In this document: one piece after another, positions 1 through 8,497 of the stretch
How the letters are laid out: every line of letters begins with the position of its first letter
How positions within the stretch are numbered: the stretch's first letter is position 1
Assembly (NCBI RefSeq): GCF_900110025.1
Contig: NZ_FOCE01000011.1
Span: 19,791 to 83,790, forward strand
Reading direction: 5' to 3'
Length of the DNA: 64,000 bases
Source: Gemmobacter aquatilis
GTDB lineage: Bacteria > Pseudomonadota > Alphaproteobacteria > Rhodobacterales > Rhodobacteraceae
The notes under the pieces: generated by a model
What the model was told of the DNA's origin: nothing
Database searches by the model: none
The model's input: the letters and a program-made list of their open reading frames with translations, nothing else
Translations under genes and position numbers: made by a program

Positions 1-47
1 TGCTGGCGGCGTTCCAAGCATCAGCAGGACAACCGGCTCCTGACGTT

Positions 48-62
48 GGGGGACCATCCCCC
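48..62. repeat. GC-rich hairpin, copy 1
   Basis: Perfect 6-bp inverted repeat GGGGGA-CCA-TCCCCC in non-coding DNA. A second, longer hairpin with the same arms lies at 216-234, just before a small gene. No T-run follows, so a simple terminator is not supported. The role is unknown. Confidence 0.5.
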
Positions 63-215
63 GCTCGCCATTCCCTTCCTTGGCCCGAATCCCGTCTTCG
101 AGATCAACCCGCGAGGGGTCGGACTACGGGCGAGCCCTCGCCGCCGGGTGGATTCGGGCGAGCCGAACGCACCCGGTGATGTCAGCCAGTCTTCGGGCCT
201 GCGGGGTCCTGTCGC

Positions 216-234
216 GCGGGGGATGGTCCCCCGC
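216..234. repeat. GC-rich hairpin, copy 2, upstream of small membrane ORF
   Basis: Perfect 8-bp inverted repeat GCGGGGGA-TGG-TCCCCCGC. It ends 22 nt before the ATG at 257 and just upstream of the purine-rich CAGGAG. It could fold in the mRNA or in single-stranded transferred DNA. Its function is inferred only from its position. Confidence 0.5.
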
Positions 235-256
235 CTCCCAGACAGGAGCCAAACAG

Positions 257-421
257 ATGTCCCGCAAAGATGCTCACGCCTTCGCCGCCTCCCTCGCCGC
301 CACGCTCATGGTCTCTATTGTCGTCTTCCAGGCAGGGGATGGAACCTTCGGCGCCGTCCCCGCCGATGAAGTCGACGGCGACGAGGTTCAGGTGATCGCT
401 GAGGTTGACCCGTGGGCATGA
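257..421 (+). CDS. small single-pass membrane protein, hypothetical
   Basis: 54 residues. The ATG at 257 is preceded by CAGGAG at a good distance, which is why this start was chosen inside a longer open frame. A short charged N-terminus (MSRKDAH) is followed by one hydrophobic stretch of about 18 residues (roughly 8-26), then an acidic tail rich in Asp, Glu and Val. This fits a small inner-membrane protein with a cytoplasmic N-terminus or an uncleaved signal anchor. No family is recognised. It stands alone upstream of the convergent Fic gene. Confidence 0.45.
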   Translation: MSRKDAHAFAASLAATLMVSIVVFQAGDGTFGAVPADEVDGDEVQVIAEVDPWA

Positions 422-569
422 TGCCCACGGCCTCAACGAGGGCTCGGCGTCGGGGCAGGGGCCCCGGTCCGGCCCTTTCGCCTGTCAGCCGTTCCAGCCG
501 ACCGGAAAGTTGGGCCGACGTGGTGGTCGGCACGACCGCTTTCCAAGGCGTGACGCACCGCGTCGAGAA

Positions 570-1663
570 TTACGGCCCGCCCGACACGTCGAGGAAGAGT
601 TTCACCAGGGCGACGTTGATGAAGTAGTTGTTCTTTCCAGAGCGGTGCTTTTCGACAAAGCCGTGCTCGGCCAAGGTGTCGAGATACTTCGCGGCTGTCT
701 GCCGACTGACATCCAGATCGTTCTGCAGATATTCGATCCGCGTGTATGGGTGGCGGAACAGGTTGTTCAGAAGTTCCTGGCTGTAGATCTTCGGCAATTC
801 ATCCCGAAGCCTATGCTTCACGTCCGCCATTTGCTGTCGTATGCCGGTGACGATCTCGACCGTAGTCGCAGAAGTTTCTGCGACAGCCTCCAGCATGTAG
901 ATGACCCAAGCTTCCCAGTCCCCGGTGTCGCGCACCGCCTGCAAGTGTCTATAATAGTCCGCCTTGTTGCGGGTGATGAAGCGCGACAGGTAGAGCACCG
1001 GGATATCGAGCAACCCAGTCCTGGTGAGATAGAGCACGTTCAGGATGCGCCCGATCCGTCCGTTCCCATCCGGAAACGGATGGGTGCTTTCGAATTGATG
1101 ATGGATCAAGGCCATCTTGATCAAAGGGTCGAGTGGGCTGAGGTCATCGTCGTTGATGAACCGTTCGAGCGCCGTCATGTGGCGGACAATCTCTCGCGCG
1201 TCCTGGGGTGGAACGAAGACGATCTCCCCTGTTTGCTCGTTTTTCAGGGCGGTTCCTGGTGTCGCGCGAAACCCATCGCTGCGGCCCTTCAGCAAGCGGA
1301 ACATGTCGATGAGCGCCGAATTCGGGATGAGGCCGCCGGTTTCGCCCAAGCGCGCATATCCAAGCCGCAAAGCGTCGCGATAGAGAGCAACTTCTTTTGC
1401 CGCAGGGGACTGCGGATCGTCGGGGAAAACGTCCGCCTGAAACAGCTCGTCCTGCGTCGTGACGATGTTCTCGACCTCTGACGATGCTTTAGCTTCCTGT
1501 AGTGCCAAAGTATCGATCAGGATGCCTGGTTCGGGATGGTTTTTGCCTGACCCTTCAGATCCGCAAGCGCGCGGCTGGCGCGAGCGAGCGCCTTCAGCAC
1601 CGGAACGGTTTCAACCTCTGCCTCGGGTGGCAAGGCGGGAATGGCGTAAGTCGGCTTTAACAT
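570..1663 (-). pseudogene. Fic-family AMP-transferase, frameshifted near the N-terminus
   Basis: Fic proteins transfer AMP (or another nucleotide part) to target hydroxyls. The downstream frame (570-1508, about 312 residues) has the complete motif HPFPDGNGRIGR with catalytic His about residue 143, and a C-terminal winged-helix-like part. It also has the class-II inhibitory motif S-x3-E-N in SSEVEN near its start. The natural beginning (ATG at 1663, after AGGGA) reads MLKPTYAIPALPPEAE and stays open to about 1525. There one missing base in the stretch read as P-N-Q-G-I-L-I-D shifts the frame into a stop. A TTG at 1508 could reinitiate a protein that keeps the catalytic core. It is either a pseudogene or a sequencing indel. 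Confidence 0.8.
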
Positions 1664-1781
1664 GTTCCCTGTGCCGTGTTAAGAAATCCTCATTTTTCTA
1701 ACATGAGTGGGCAGTCATGTCAGAAAAAACTGGTTTCCTTAACTTGGCCATGCTTCTTAACGGCGTGGTCACCCAACGTCG

Positions 1782-2099
1782 TCAGACTGCCAGGGCGCTC
1801 GGGTCTTTGCCCGCATTGATGTGATCCGCGAACCACTGCGGTTTCCGGCCACGGCCAGACCAGGTGAGAGCCGCGTTCTCAGGGTGACGGTACTTCGCCA
1901 CGGCAGGCGCACGGGTGGCTTTCACTTCGGTGCCGATCAGGTCGGCGAGGGAATAGCCCATCTCTTTTGCGATGGCTTCCAGCTTGGCGCGGGCTTCGGC
2001 CTTGTGCCGGTCCTCGTAAGTGGAAATCGCCTTGGCGAGGTCCTTCTGCAATTGCCGCAGGTCCTTGAGCGACAGTGCCTCGAGATCGAAATCAGTCAT
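1782..2099 (-). CDS. H-NS family nucleoid-associated protein
   Basis: 105 residues, matching H-NS/HvrA/Spb proteins of Rhodobacterales. The N-terminal half (about 1-55) is a charged heptad-like helix expected to form the oligomerising coiled coil. The C-terminus contains TWSGRGRKPQW, the AT-hook-like DNA-binding loop of the family. The ATG at 2099 gives the usual family length, although the frame is open further upstream. Such proteins silence AT-rich or foreign DNA; a plasmid copy may dampen the cost of the element. A 420-nt gene-free stretch lies upstream. Confidence 0.85.
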   Translation of the reverse strand: MTDFDLEALSLKDLRQLQKDLAKAISTYEDRHKAEARAKLEAIAKEMGYSLADLIGTEVKATRAPAVAKYRHPENAALTWSGRGRKPQWFADHINAGKDPSALAV

Positions 2100-2521
2100 T
2101 TGGCCCTCGTATCCTGAATGATGCCTCCGGGATAGCCGTCCGGTCGCAACATCGCAACTCCCGTGGAGTTCACCACGATAGGGCAGGGGGCGGAGTTGGC
2201 CTGGGCCGCGGGGTCGTTTCGTTCGCAACGGCTTCAACCCCGTAGCCTCGGCAAGGAAGGACAAGTTCTGCAAGAGCCCCAGGTCGCTCCCTATCCCCGG
2301 CGCCATCCCTTCGACTGACAATCCCCTAAGCCTGTTCGGCCTCTGGCGCGCAACCCCGCGTCAGTCCGGGCCGTGTTGCCCCTTCGGGGCTGCCCGCTCC
2401 ACCCCGGCCTTTTGGAGGTTTCCGGTCGCCGTTCCGTCTCCCGTGCACACCTCAGCCGACAGGCTTTTTCCGGGTCTTGTCGAAGGGACGGTCCCAGGGA
2501 CAGGAAACACAGGAGCTTACC
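2100..2521. other. gene-free interval between H-NS-like gene and ssb
   Basis: Both neighbours read outward from this 420-nt stretch, so it should hold both promoters. The open frames crossing it look like shadows with no recognisable family. No repeat or clear operator was found beyond short GC hairpins. Confidence 0.4.
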
Positions 2522-2926
2522 ATGCAGAACATCGTCATCCTCGCTGGCAACATCGGTCAAAAGCCCGAAGTGCGCTCGACCCAAAGTGGCACGAAGATCA
2601 CCAACTTCACCCTGGCCACCTCGCGGCCGCGCCTCTCGGAAGGTCGCGTGATGCGCGACGAGAACGGCTACCGGGTCATGGACACCGAATGGCACCGCAT
2701 CACCTGCTTCAACGGTCTCGGCAAGACGGTCGCTGAGCACTGCGAAAAGGGCATGAAGGTCCTCGTCCACGGTCGCATCCACTACACCAAGTGGACCGAC
2801 GCAACCGGCACCGACCGCTACGGCTGCGAGATCATCGCCGAGAAGGTCGACTTCCTGAGCCGCCCGAAGACGGCCGAGCACGAAAACCCCGAGCTGGTCG
2901 ACCGCGACGACGAGATCCCGTTCTGA
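2522..2926 (+). CDS. ssb: single-stranded DNA-binding protein
   Basis: 134 residues. The OB-fold starts MQNIVILAGNIGQKPEVR and includes DTEWHRITCFN, typical of bacterial SSB. The tail ends in DDEIPF, the acidic tip that recruits replication and repair partners. It is shorter than chromosomal SSBs because the Gly/Pro-rich linker is almost absent, as is common in plasmid-borne copies. CAGGAG precedes the ATG. SSB genes are frequent in leading regions of conjugative elements, where they protect the incoming single strand. Confidence 0.95.
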   Translation: MQNIVILAGNIGQKPEVRSTQSGTKITNFTLATSRPRLSEGRVMRDENGYRVMDTEWHRITCFNGLGKTVAEHCEKGMKVLVHGRIHYTKWTDATGTDRYGCEIIAEKVDFLSRPKTAEHENPELVDRDDEIPF

Positions 2927-3058
2927 AAGGAACGGGGGCTCACCCTCGGACCCGGTGGAGAAACCCGCCGGGTTCCGGGCATTCTGCCAGCCGAAAACCC
3001 CTCCCGTTCAACCGGCCATTTCGATAGCTGGGCCGCCCCAGAAATCGAAGGATGGAAA

Positions 3059-3151
3059 ATGAAATCAACATCTTCTGCACTCACGCGGCTCTGTTGCACA
3101 AATTGGCTGATGGCCGGAGTTTCCCCATCCCCGGACAGACTTATCCTGTGA
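3059..3151 (+). pseudogene. possible 5' stub of a gene cut by the IS5-type element
   Basis: An ATG at 3059 follows AAGGA at a good distance and opens MKSTSSALT before running into the IS end at 3087 and stopping inside it. It may be the first codons of a gene that followed ssb and was interrupted by the insertion. The evidence is only the ribosome binding site and position, so this may be chance. Confidence 0.25.
3087..3103 (+). repeat. left terminal inverted repeat of IS5-type element
   Basis: GGCTCTGTTGCACAAAT. It matches the reverse complement of 4053-4069 at 16 of 17 positions. Confidence 0.9.
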
Positions 3152-4006
3152 CTTGCGTGATGGGCGTGCCGAGCGCGGTGAAGCCGTTGAGCACGGCGAC
3201 GCGGACCTGGAACTCCGCAACCTGACGGTCGAAGTCTCGGGCGGACAGGCGCTGCCCCAAGAGCTTGACGCAGTGCATCTTGGTCTCGGCGCGGCTTCGA
3301 CGGTGATAGCCGCTCCATCGTCGCCAGATCGTCCGGCCAACACGCTTCGATGTGCGCAGGATTTCGTTCCGGGCTATGGCTCCTGCGGTGTCGGGCTTCC
3401 AAGGCTTGGCGTTCTTGCGGGGCGGGATGATCGCTGCCGCACCCCGGGCGGCGATGGCGTCGTGGCATTTGCGGGTGTCGAAGGCGCCGTCGGCGGTGAC
3501 GCTGGCGATCTCCTGCTCGAGTGGGATCTGCTCCAGCAGCTCGGGCAACATCGGTGCATCGTCTACATCGCTGGTGGTGAACTCGGCGGCCCGGATTTCC
3601 AACGATTTCTCGTCGATGCCGATATGGATCTTGCGCCAGACCCTGCGTTTGGCGCCGCCATGCTTACGGGCGTTCCACTCGCCCTCACCTTCGACCTTGA
3701 TCCCGGTGCTGTCGACCAGCAGGTGCAACGGGCCGTCCGAACCGCGATAGGGAATGTTCACCTTCAGGGTCTTCTGGCGCCTCGAAAGCGTGCTGAAATC
3801 AGGCACGGCCCGGTCCAGGCCGATCAGACGCAGCAGGCTCTCGACGAACCCTGTGGTCTGGCGGAGCGCCATGCCGAACAGGCCTTAATCGTCAGGCAGG
3901 TCTGGATCGCGGCGTCGCCATAGGCGGGCTGCCGCCCGCGCTTGAGCGCTTCGTTATAGGCCGGCCAGTTCCTGGTCTTGTAAGCGGGGGGTGTGGGTCT
4001 GCTCAT
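3141..4006 (-). pseudogene. IS5-family transposase, deletion plus frameshift
   Basis: The main frame (3141-3872) carries most of the DDE transposase: VDSTGIKVEGEGEW with the first Asp, TADGAFDTRKCH with the second, and the YHRRSRAETKMHC region with the Glu. The N-terminal part (3824-4006, MSRPTPPAYKTRNWPAYNEALK) lies in another frame; the change occurs around 3880-3890 between QTCLTIK and GLFGMALRQ and fits a one-base deletion. In the family about 22 residues normally separate EALK from RGRQP; here they are missing in frame. This copy should be inactive unless a relative acts in trans. Confidence 0.9.
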
Positions 4007-4052
4007 GCAGTCCAGCTACCACGCTGGATTCACGAGATGAATCCCTCTCGGG

Positions 4053-4069
4053 ATTTATGCAACAGAGCC
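4053..4069 (-). repeat. right terminal inverted repeat of IS5-type element
   Basis: Partner of 3087-3103. Reading through it from etfB adds the codons Gly-Ser-Val-Ala and a stop to the truncated EtfB. Confidence 0.9.
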
Positions 4070-4804
4070 CTTTGCGACGTGTTCGTCGACCGAACTCACC
4101 CTCACTCCCGCCTTCCGACTTGCCGGTTCCGAGGTTTTCACTACCGACAGACGCGGTGCGATGTTCACCCCATAGTCGGCGGGGACCTTGGTTGCGAGCG
4201 GCTTGGCCTTGGCCTTCATGATATTGGGCAGCGAGGCATAACGCGGTTCGTTCAAGCGCAGATCGACGGTCGCGATGGCGGGCATCTTGACGGCGATGGT
4301 TTGAAGGCCGCCGTCGACTTCGCGGGTTACCCTCGCAGTGTCGCCTTCGATGGCAAGTTCGGAGACAAAGGTCCCCTGCGACCAGCCCAGCAGGGCGGAT
4401 AGCATCTGGCCGGTGGCGTTCATGTCGTTGTCGATGGCCTGCTTACCACAAAGGACAAGGCCGGGGCCTTCTTCCCGCACCACGCCGGCCAGCAGTTTGG
4501 CGACGGAGAGCGGTTCTATATCGGTTTGGACGTTGTCGGTGGCCTCGATCAGGATCGCGCGGTCGGCACCCATCGCCAGAGCTGTACGCAGCGTTTCCTG
4601 CGCTTGTTTCACCCCAATGGAGACGACGATGATTTCGGTGGCGATGCCCTTTTCTTTCAAACGGATCGCCTCTTCAACGGCGATCTCGTCGAACGGGTTC
4701 ATTGACATCTTCACATTCGCCAGATCGACGCCTGACCCATCCGACTTTACGCGAACCTTCACGTTGTAGTCGATCACGCGCTTCACAGGCACAAGGATCT
4801 TCAT
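4055..4804 (-). pseudogene. etfB: electron transfer flavoprotein beta subunit, 3' end replaced by IS
   Basis: EtfB carries electrons from acyl-CoA dehydrogenases to ETF:quinone oxidoreductase as a dimer with EtfA. 249 residues with [14 protein letters not shown] at the start and the family signature in [11 protein letters not shown]. The normal C-terminus continues past VDEHVAK for about ten residues; here the IS inverted repeat supplies GSVA and the stop. The partner etfA, normally directly downstream, is absent in this window. Last gene of a minus-strand run that includes the monooxygenase and the SDR. The truncated protein may still fold, but it would need an EtfA from elsewhere. Confidence 0.85.
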
Positions 4805-4871
4805 GCGAGGTATTCCCTTTCAAGTCCCTTGCCCGTCCGGTGCGAGCGGACGGATAAGGCATGCTCGGACA

Positions 4872-5627
4872 TCAGTTTGCGGTGTAGCCGCCGTCCACGA
4901 CAATCTCGGCGCCATGAACGAAGGAGGCTTCGTCCGAGGCAAGGAATAGCACGGCGTTCGAGACTTCTTCCGGCTTGCTGGGGCGCTTCAGCAGTGTGCA
5001 ACCCAAGATCGCCTGGCGGATGGCCGGATCGGTATGCAGCAGATCCTTGGTCATCGGCGTGTCAATCACGCCGGGGTGGATCGAGTTGACCCTGATCCCC
5101 GTGTCCGCCAGATCGACCGCACAGGATTTGGTCAGCATCCGCACGGCGCCCTTGGACCCGATATAGGCCCCTGCCATCGCGGCACCTACGATGCCATAGA
5201 TGGACGAGATGTTGATGATCGAGGCCTTGCCCGATTCTTTCATCAGCGGCACCGCGGCCCGAATGCCCAGGTAAACGCCCTTGACGTTGACGTTCATCGT
5301 CAGGTCAAACTCATCCGGCGTGGTTTCGTGCAGCGGCTTCAGGATCAACACGCCAGCGTTGTTCACCAGGATGTCCAGCCGCCCGGCTTTCGCCCGAACG
5401 GTGGAGATGGCATTGTTCCAGTCGGCTTCGCTGGCCACGTCATGCTTGATGAAATCAGCCTTGCCTCCGGCGGCCACGATGCCCTTGGCCACCGCCTCGC
5501 CCGCTGCCGTATCGCGGTCGGTGACGAAGACATGCGCGCCCTCGCGCGCCAGAAGTTCGGAATGCGACTTGCCCATCCCCATGGCGCCGCCGGTGACCAA
5601 AGCCACCTTACCTGTTACGCGTCCCAT
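4872..5627 (-). CDS. SDR family alcohol dehydrogenase, cyclic-alcohol type
   Basis: 251 residues, classical short-chain dehydrogenase. TGGAMGMG (12-19) binds NAD(P); NNAG is at 89-92; the catalytic Ser is at 141/142 and Tyr155-x3-Lys159 lies in AYIGSK. It ends in VVDGGYTAN, typical of the family. Its place beside a Baeyer-Villiger monooxygenase and an esterase resembles cyclopentanol and cyclohexanol dehydrogenases (CpnA, ChnA). It would oxidise a cyclic or secondary alcohol to the ketone used by the monooxygenase. The substrate is inferred from context only. Confidence 0.85.
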   Translation of the reverse strand: MGRVTGKVALVTGGAMGMGKSHSELLAREGAHVFVTDRDTAAGEAVAKGIVAAGGKADFIKHDVASEADWNNAISTVRAKAGRLDILVNNAGVLILKPLHETTPDEFDLTMNVNVKGVYLGIRAAVPLMKESGKASIINISSIYGIVGAAMAGAYIGSKGAVRMLTKSCAVDLADTGIRVNSIHPGVIDTPMTKDLLHTDPAIRQAILGCTLLKRPSKPEEVSNAVLFLASDEASFVHGAEIVVDGGYTAN

Positions 5628-5705
5628 AGACTCTCTCCCTTATTTCCATGGTTTTTCTGTAAATAGCCGGGCCGGAGGATTTGCCCCCGGCCCTGATGCC
5701 TGTCC

Positions 5706-7340
5706 TCAGGCCAGCGCGTTGGCGCGGTCGAAGATCATGGTCTGATAGCCGCCGTCCTTCACCGCCCCGATGGCGCCCCGGTAATTGCCAAGGCCCGCCA
5801 TGTAGAACATCACGACGTTCTTCTTGCCGGGGCTGTTGGCGCCGAAAATCCAGGACTCCGCCTTGGGGAACAGCGTCATGTCGGCGATGGTGCGGCACAG
5901 GCCGACCCACTCATCCCGTGCGGCTTCGGTCGGCTCGATGCTGACGCGGCCCTTGGCCTCCATCATCTCGATGGTCTCGGCGATCCATTCCACCTGCGTT
6001 TCGATCGAAGGCGGCAGGTTGGTGAAGGGGCCGTTCGGGCCAAGGATCATGAAGAAGTTGGGGAAATCCGTCTCCATCATCCCCAGATAGCCCAGCGGGC
6101 CGTCCTTCCACTTTTCGCGCATCGTCACGCCGCCGCGCCCGCGCATGTCGATGCGGGTATAGTTGCCGTCCACCGCGTCAAAGCCGGTGGCAAAGATCAC
6201 CACATCCAGCTCATGTTCCGCCCCACTTTCAAGGCGGATGCCCGTCGGGGTGAATTCGGCAATCGGGTCGGCTTTCACGTCGGCCAGGGTGACGTTGTCG
6301 CGGTTATAGACACCGTAGTAGTTGTTGGCGCACAGAGGCCGCTTGGCATAGATATCCTTCGGCGTCAGCATCTTGGCGATTGCAGGGTCTTTGACGATCT
6401 CGGTGATCTTCTTCTTGATGAAGCCCGCCGCCGCATCATTGGCGATCTGGCTGGTGGCGATGTCGCAGAAGGTGCCGAACATGAAATAGAACCCGCCGCC
6501 GCGCTGCCATGCCGCTTCGAAGACCGCGTTGCGGACCTCTTCCGAGGCGGTTTCGGCCGGGATCGTGCTTTCCTCAAACCCAAAGGCCACGACCGAGGAT
6601 TTCACCTGTTTCCAGATGTCATCGTAGTTTGCCTTCTGTTCCGCGATCACCTCGGCGCTTTGCGGGGTGTTGCCGATCGGCACAACATATTGGGCCGAAC
6701 GCTGGAAAACCGTCAGGTGTTTGGCGATGGGGGCGGTGGCGATGATGACCTGCACCCCGGTTGACCCGGTGCCGATGACGCCGACGCGCTTGCCTTCAAG
6801 TTGGGCATCCTGAGCCCAGGCACCCGTGTGCATGATCTGGCCCTTGAAGCTGTCAATGCCCTTGAAGTTCGGCTTGTTGACCGCCGACAAAAGCCCCAGC
6901 CCGGTGATCAGGTATTTTGCGGTGACGGTCTGCCCCTTGTCGGTCGTGACCTTCCACAGGCCCGTGACATCATCGAAATGCGTCGCGGTGACCTTGGTGC
7001 CAAACTGATAGCTGCGGCGCAGGTCGTAGTGGTCGGCCACCTCGTTCATATAGTCCAGGATTTCCGGCTGCGTCAGATAGCGGGTCTTCCAACGGCCCTT
7101 TTGCAAAAGCTCACCGCTGAAGGAATAGCGGTAGACATAGCTTTCGGTGTCCGAAACCGCGCCCGGATAGCGGTTCCAATACCAGGTGCCGCCCACGTCG
7201 CCCGCGCTGTCAAAGCCCAGGACGTTCAGCCCCTGTTCGTCGCGCAGCTTGTAGACGGAATAAAGCCCGCCAAAGCCCGCGCCGATGATGACGGCGTCAT
7301 AATCGGCGCCCTTGGTTTTGGTCGTTTCAGATTTGGTCAT
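5706..7340 (-). CDS. Baeyer-Villiger monooxygenase, FAD/NADPH, cycloalkanone type
   Basis: 544 residues, close to the length of cyclohexanone monooxygenase. Two Rossmann motifs flank the family fingerprint: GAGFGG (20-25, FAD), FKGQIMHTGAW (165-175) and GTGSTG (190-195, NADPH). The last fingerprint position is Ala instead of the usual Pro or Asp. GGTWYWNRYPG is typical of the cyclopentanone/cyclohexanone group. It inserts oxygen next to a carbonyl to give an ester or lactone. The ATG at 7340 was chosen because GGAGG lies 6 nt upstream, whereas the earlier in-frame ATG sits directly against it. Confidence 0.9.
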   Translation of the reverse strand: MTKSETTKTKGADYDAVIIGAGFGGLYSVYKLRDEQGLNVLGFDSAGDVGGTWYWNRYPGAVSDTESYVYRYSFSGELLQKGRWKTRYLTQPEILDYMNEVADHYDLRRSYQFGTKVTATHFDDVTGLWKVTTDKGQTVTAKYLITGLGLLSAVNKPNFKGIDSFKGQIMHTGAWAQDAQLEGKRVGVIGTGSTGVQVIIATAPIAKHLTVFQRSAQYVVPIGNTPQSAEVIAEQKANYDDIWKQVKSSVVAFGFEESTIPAETASEEVRNAVFEAAWQRGGGFYFMFGTFCDIATSQIANDAAAGFIKKKITEIVKDPAIAKMLTPKDIYAKRPLCANNYYGVYNRDNVTLADVKADPIAEFTPTGIRLESGAEHELDVVIFATGFDAVDGNYTRIDMRGRGGVTMREKWKDGPLGYLGMMETDFPNFFMILGPNGPFTNLPPSIETQVEWIAETIEMMEAKGRVSIEPTEAARDEWVGLCRTIADMTLFPKAESWIFGANSPGKKNVVMFYMAGLGNYRGAIGAVKDGGYQTMIFDRANALA

Positions 7341-7437
7341 ATGCATCCTCCCAGAGCATGCCCCCTTGGTCCCGTGAAACACGGGGCGGGGCCGGATTGT
7401 GTGACGGATGGCCCCGGATGCCCCCGGGGCCTTTGGG

Positions 7438-8337
7438 TTACAGCGCGCGATACCAGGCGGCGATGCGGGCCAGTTCTCCATCAGCCTCGGGCGCGCGGCC
7501 CGACAGTGCCGGAAAGACGTGCTGCATGCCCGGCACGACCGAAAGCGCGGTCTTGACCCCTGCGGCCTTGGCCTTGGCATAAAGCGTTTCCGAGTCGCTT
7601 TGCAAAGTCTCGGCCCCACCACAGGTGATATACAGCGGCGGGAAGCCGACGAAGTCGTTCTCCAACGGGTTGGCCAGCGGGTTCAGCGCATCGGTCCCGC
7701 CCAGGAACATGCCCGCCATCGCCTCCAGGATCGGCTTGCCAACCAGGGCGTCGGTGGCAGCATTGGTTGTCAGCGTGGCACCGCGCATCGCCATATCCAG
7801 CCAGGGCGAATACGCGATCACCGCGCCGGGCAGGGGCAGCCCAAGGTCGCGCATCTTCAGCACCGAGCCGATGGCCAGGTTGCCGCCCGCGCTGTCGCCC
7901 GCTGTCAGGATGTTGCCCGCCTGATAGCCTTTGCCCAAAAGCGCCTTGTAGGCGGCCACGGCATCCTCGATCTGCGCCGGGAAGGGATGTTCAGGCGCAC
8001 GCCGGTAATGCAGGATGACCGAGGTCACGCCCAGGGCCTTGGCCAGATGGCCCGCCATCTTGCGGTGACTGTCTGCCGATCCCACGGCAAAGCCGCCGCC
8101 ATGGGTATAGACGATGACCTTCTTGGCGTCCGCGCCCACGGGCAGCGCCCAGATCGCCTCGACCCCGCCGACGATTTCGCTTTTGTAGGTGACGTTTTCC
8201 GGCTCCAGCGCGGGCTGGTGCCATTCGTCGAACATGCTGCGCAGGTTGGCGATGGTCAGGCCGGGGTTGGCAACCATCTGATCTGTCCAGCTTTGGTAAA
8301 GTGCGCGCAGGGTATCGGCTTCTTTGCTTACGGCCAT
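7438..8337 (-). CDS. alpha/beta hydrolase (HSL family), probable lactone or ester hydrolase
   Basis: 299 residues. HGGGF (80-83 region) forms the oxyanion hole and GDSAGG places the nucleophile at Ser149; the C-terminal QHVFP supplies the His. These are features of hormone-sensitive-lipase-like esterases. Between a Baeyer-Villiger monooxygenase and oxidation genes it most likely opens the lactone to a hydroxy acid, as CpnC and ChnC do. A strong GAGGAGG precedes the ATG at 8337; the frame is open further upstream but without a site. Confidence 0.87.
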   Translation of the reverse strand: MAVSKEADTLRALYQSWTDQMVANPGLTIANLRSMFDEWHQPALEPENVTYKSEIVGGVEAIWALPVGADAKKVIVYTHGGGFAVGSADSHRKMAGHLAKALGVTSVILHYRRAPEHPFPAQIEDAVAAYKALLGKGYQAGNILTAGDSAGGNLAIGSVLKMRDLGLPLPGAVIAYSPWLDMAMRGATLTTNAATDALVGKPILEAMAGMFLGGTDALNPLANPLENDFVGFPPLYITCGGAETLQSDSETLYAKAKAAGVKTALSVVPGMQHVFPALSGRAPEADGELARIAAWYRAL

Positions 8338-8497
8338 GTCATCCTCCTCATGAGTGGCGTATCGGGCTGCCGCATCCCGCCTTTGATCGGCTGACGGGTT
8401 TGGGCGGCGGCCCAAGGTTGACGGAGGCTACGGGGCGGAAGCAGGCACTGTATTGCACGAACTTGCTTGTTCCATGGCCTGTTCTTGCTGTGCGGGA

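Larger units (their letters stand above)
3087..4069 (-). mobile_element. IS5-family insertion sequence, decayed
   Basis: 983 bp bounded by 17-bp terminal inverted repeats starting GGCTCTGTTGCA (16 of 17 match). It contains one IS5-type DDE transposase gene on the minus strand, which is broken. No clear target duplication is visible. The left flank is plasmid DNA after ssb and the right flank is the interior of etfB, so the two sides do not belong together. This indicates a deletion or rearrangement through the element after insertion. Confidence 0.9.

Noticed and set aside
4070-4080. Target-site duplication of the IS5-type element
   Set aside because: The bases outside the two ends do not match beyond a single C, so no duplication can be claimed; consistent with later rearrangement.
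8399-8414. TTGGGC-GGCG-GCCCAA hairpin as a rho-independent terminator
   Set aside because: No T-run on either side, and it lies inside a run of same-strand genes.
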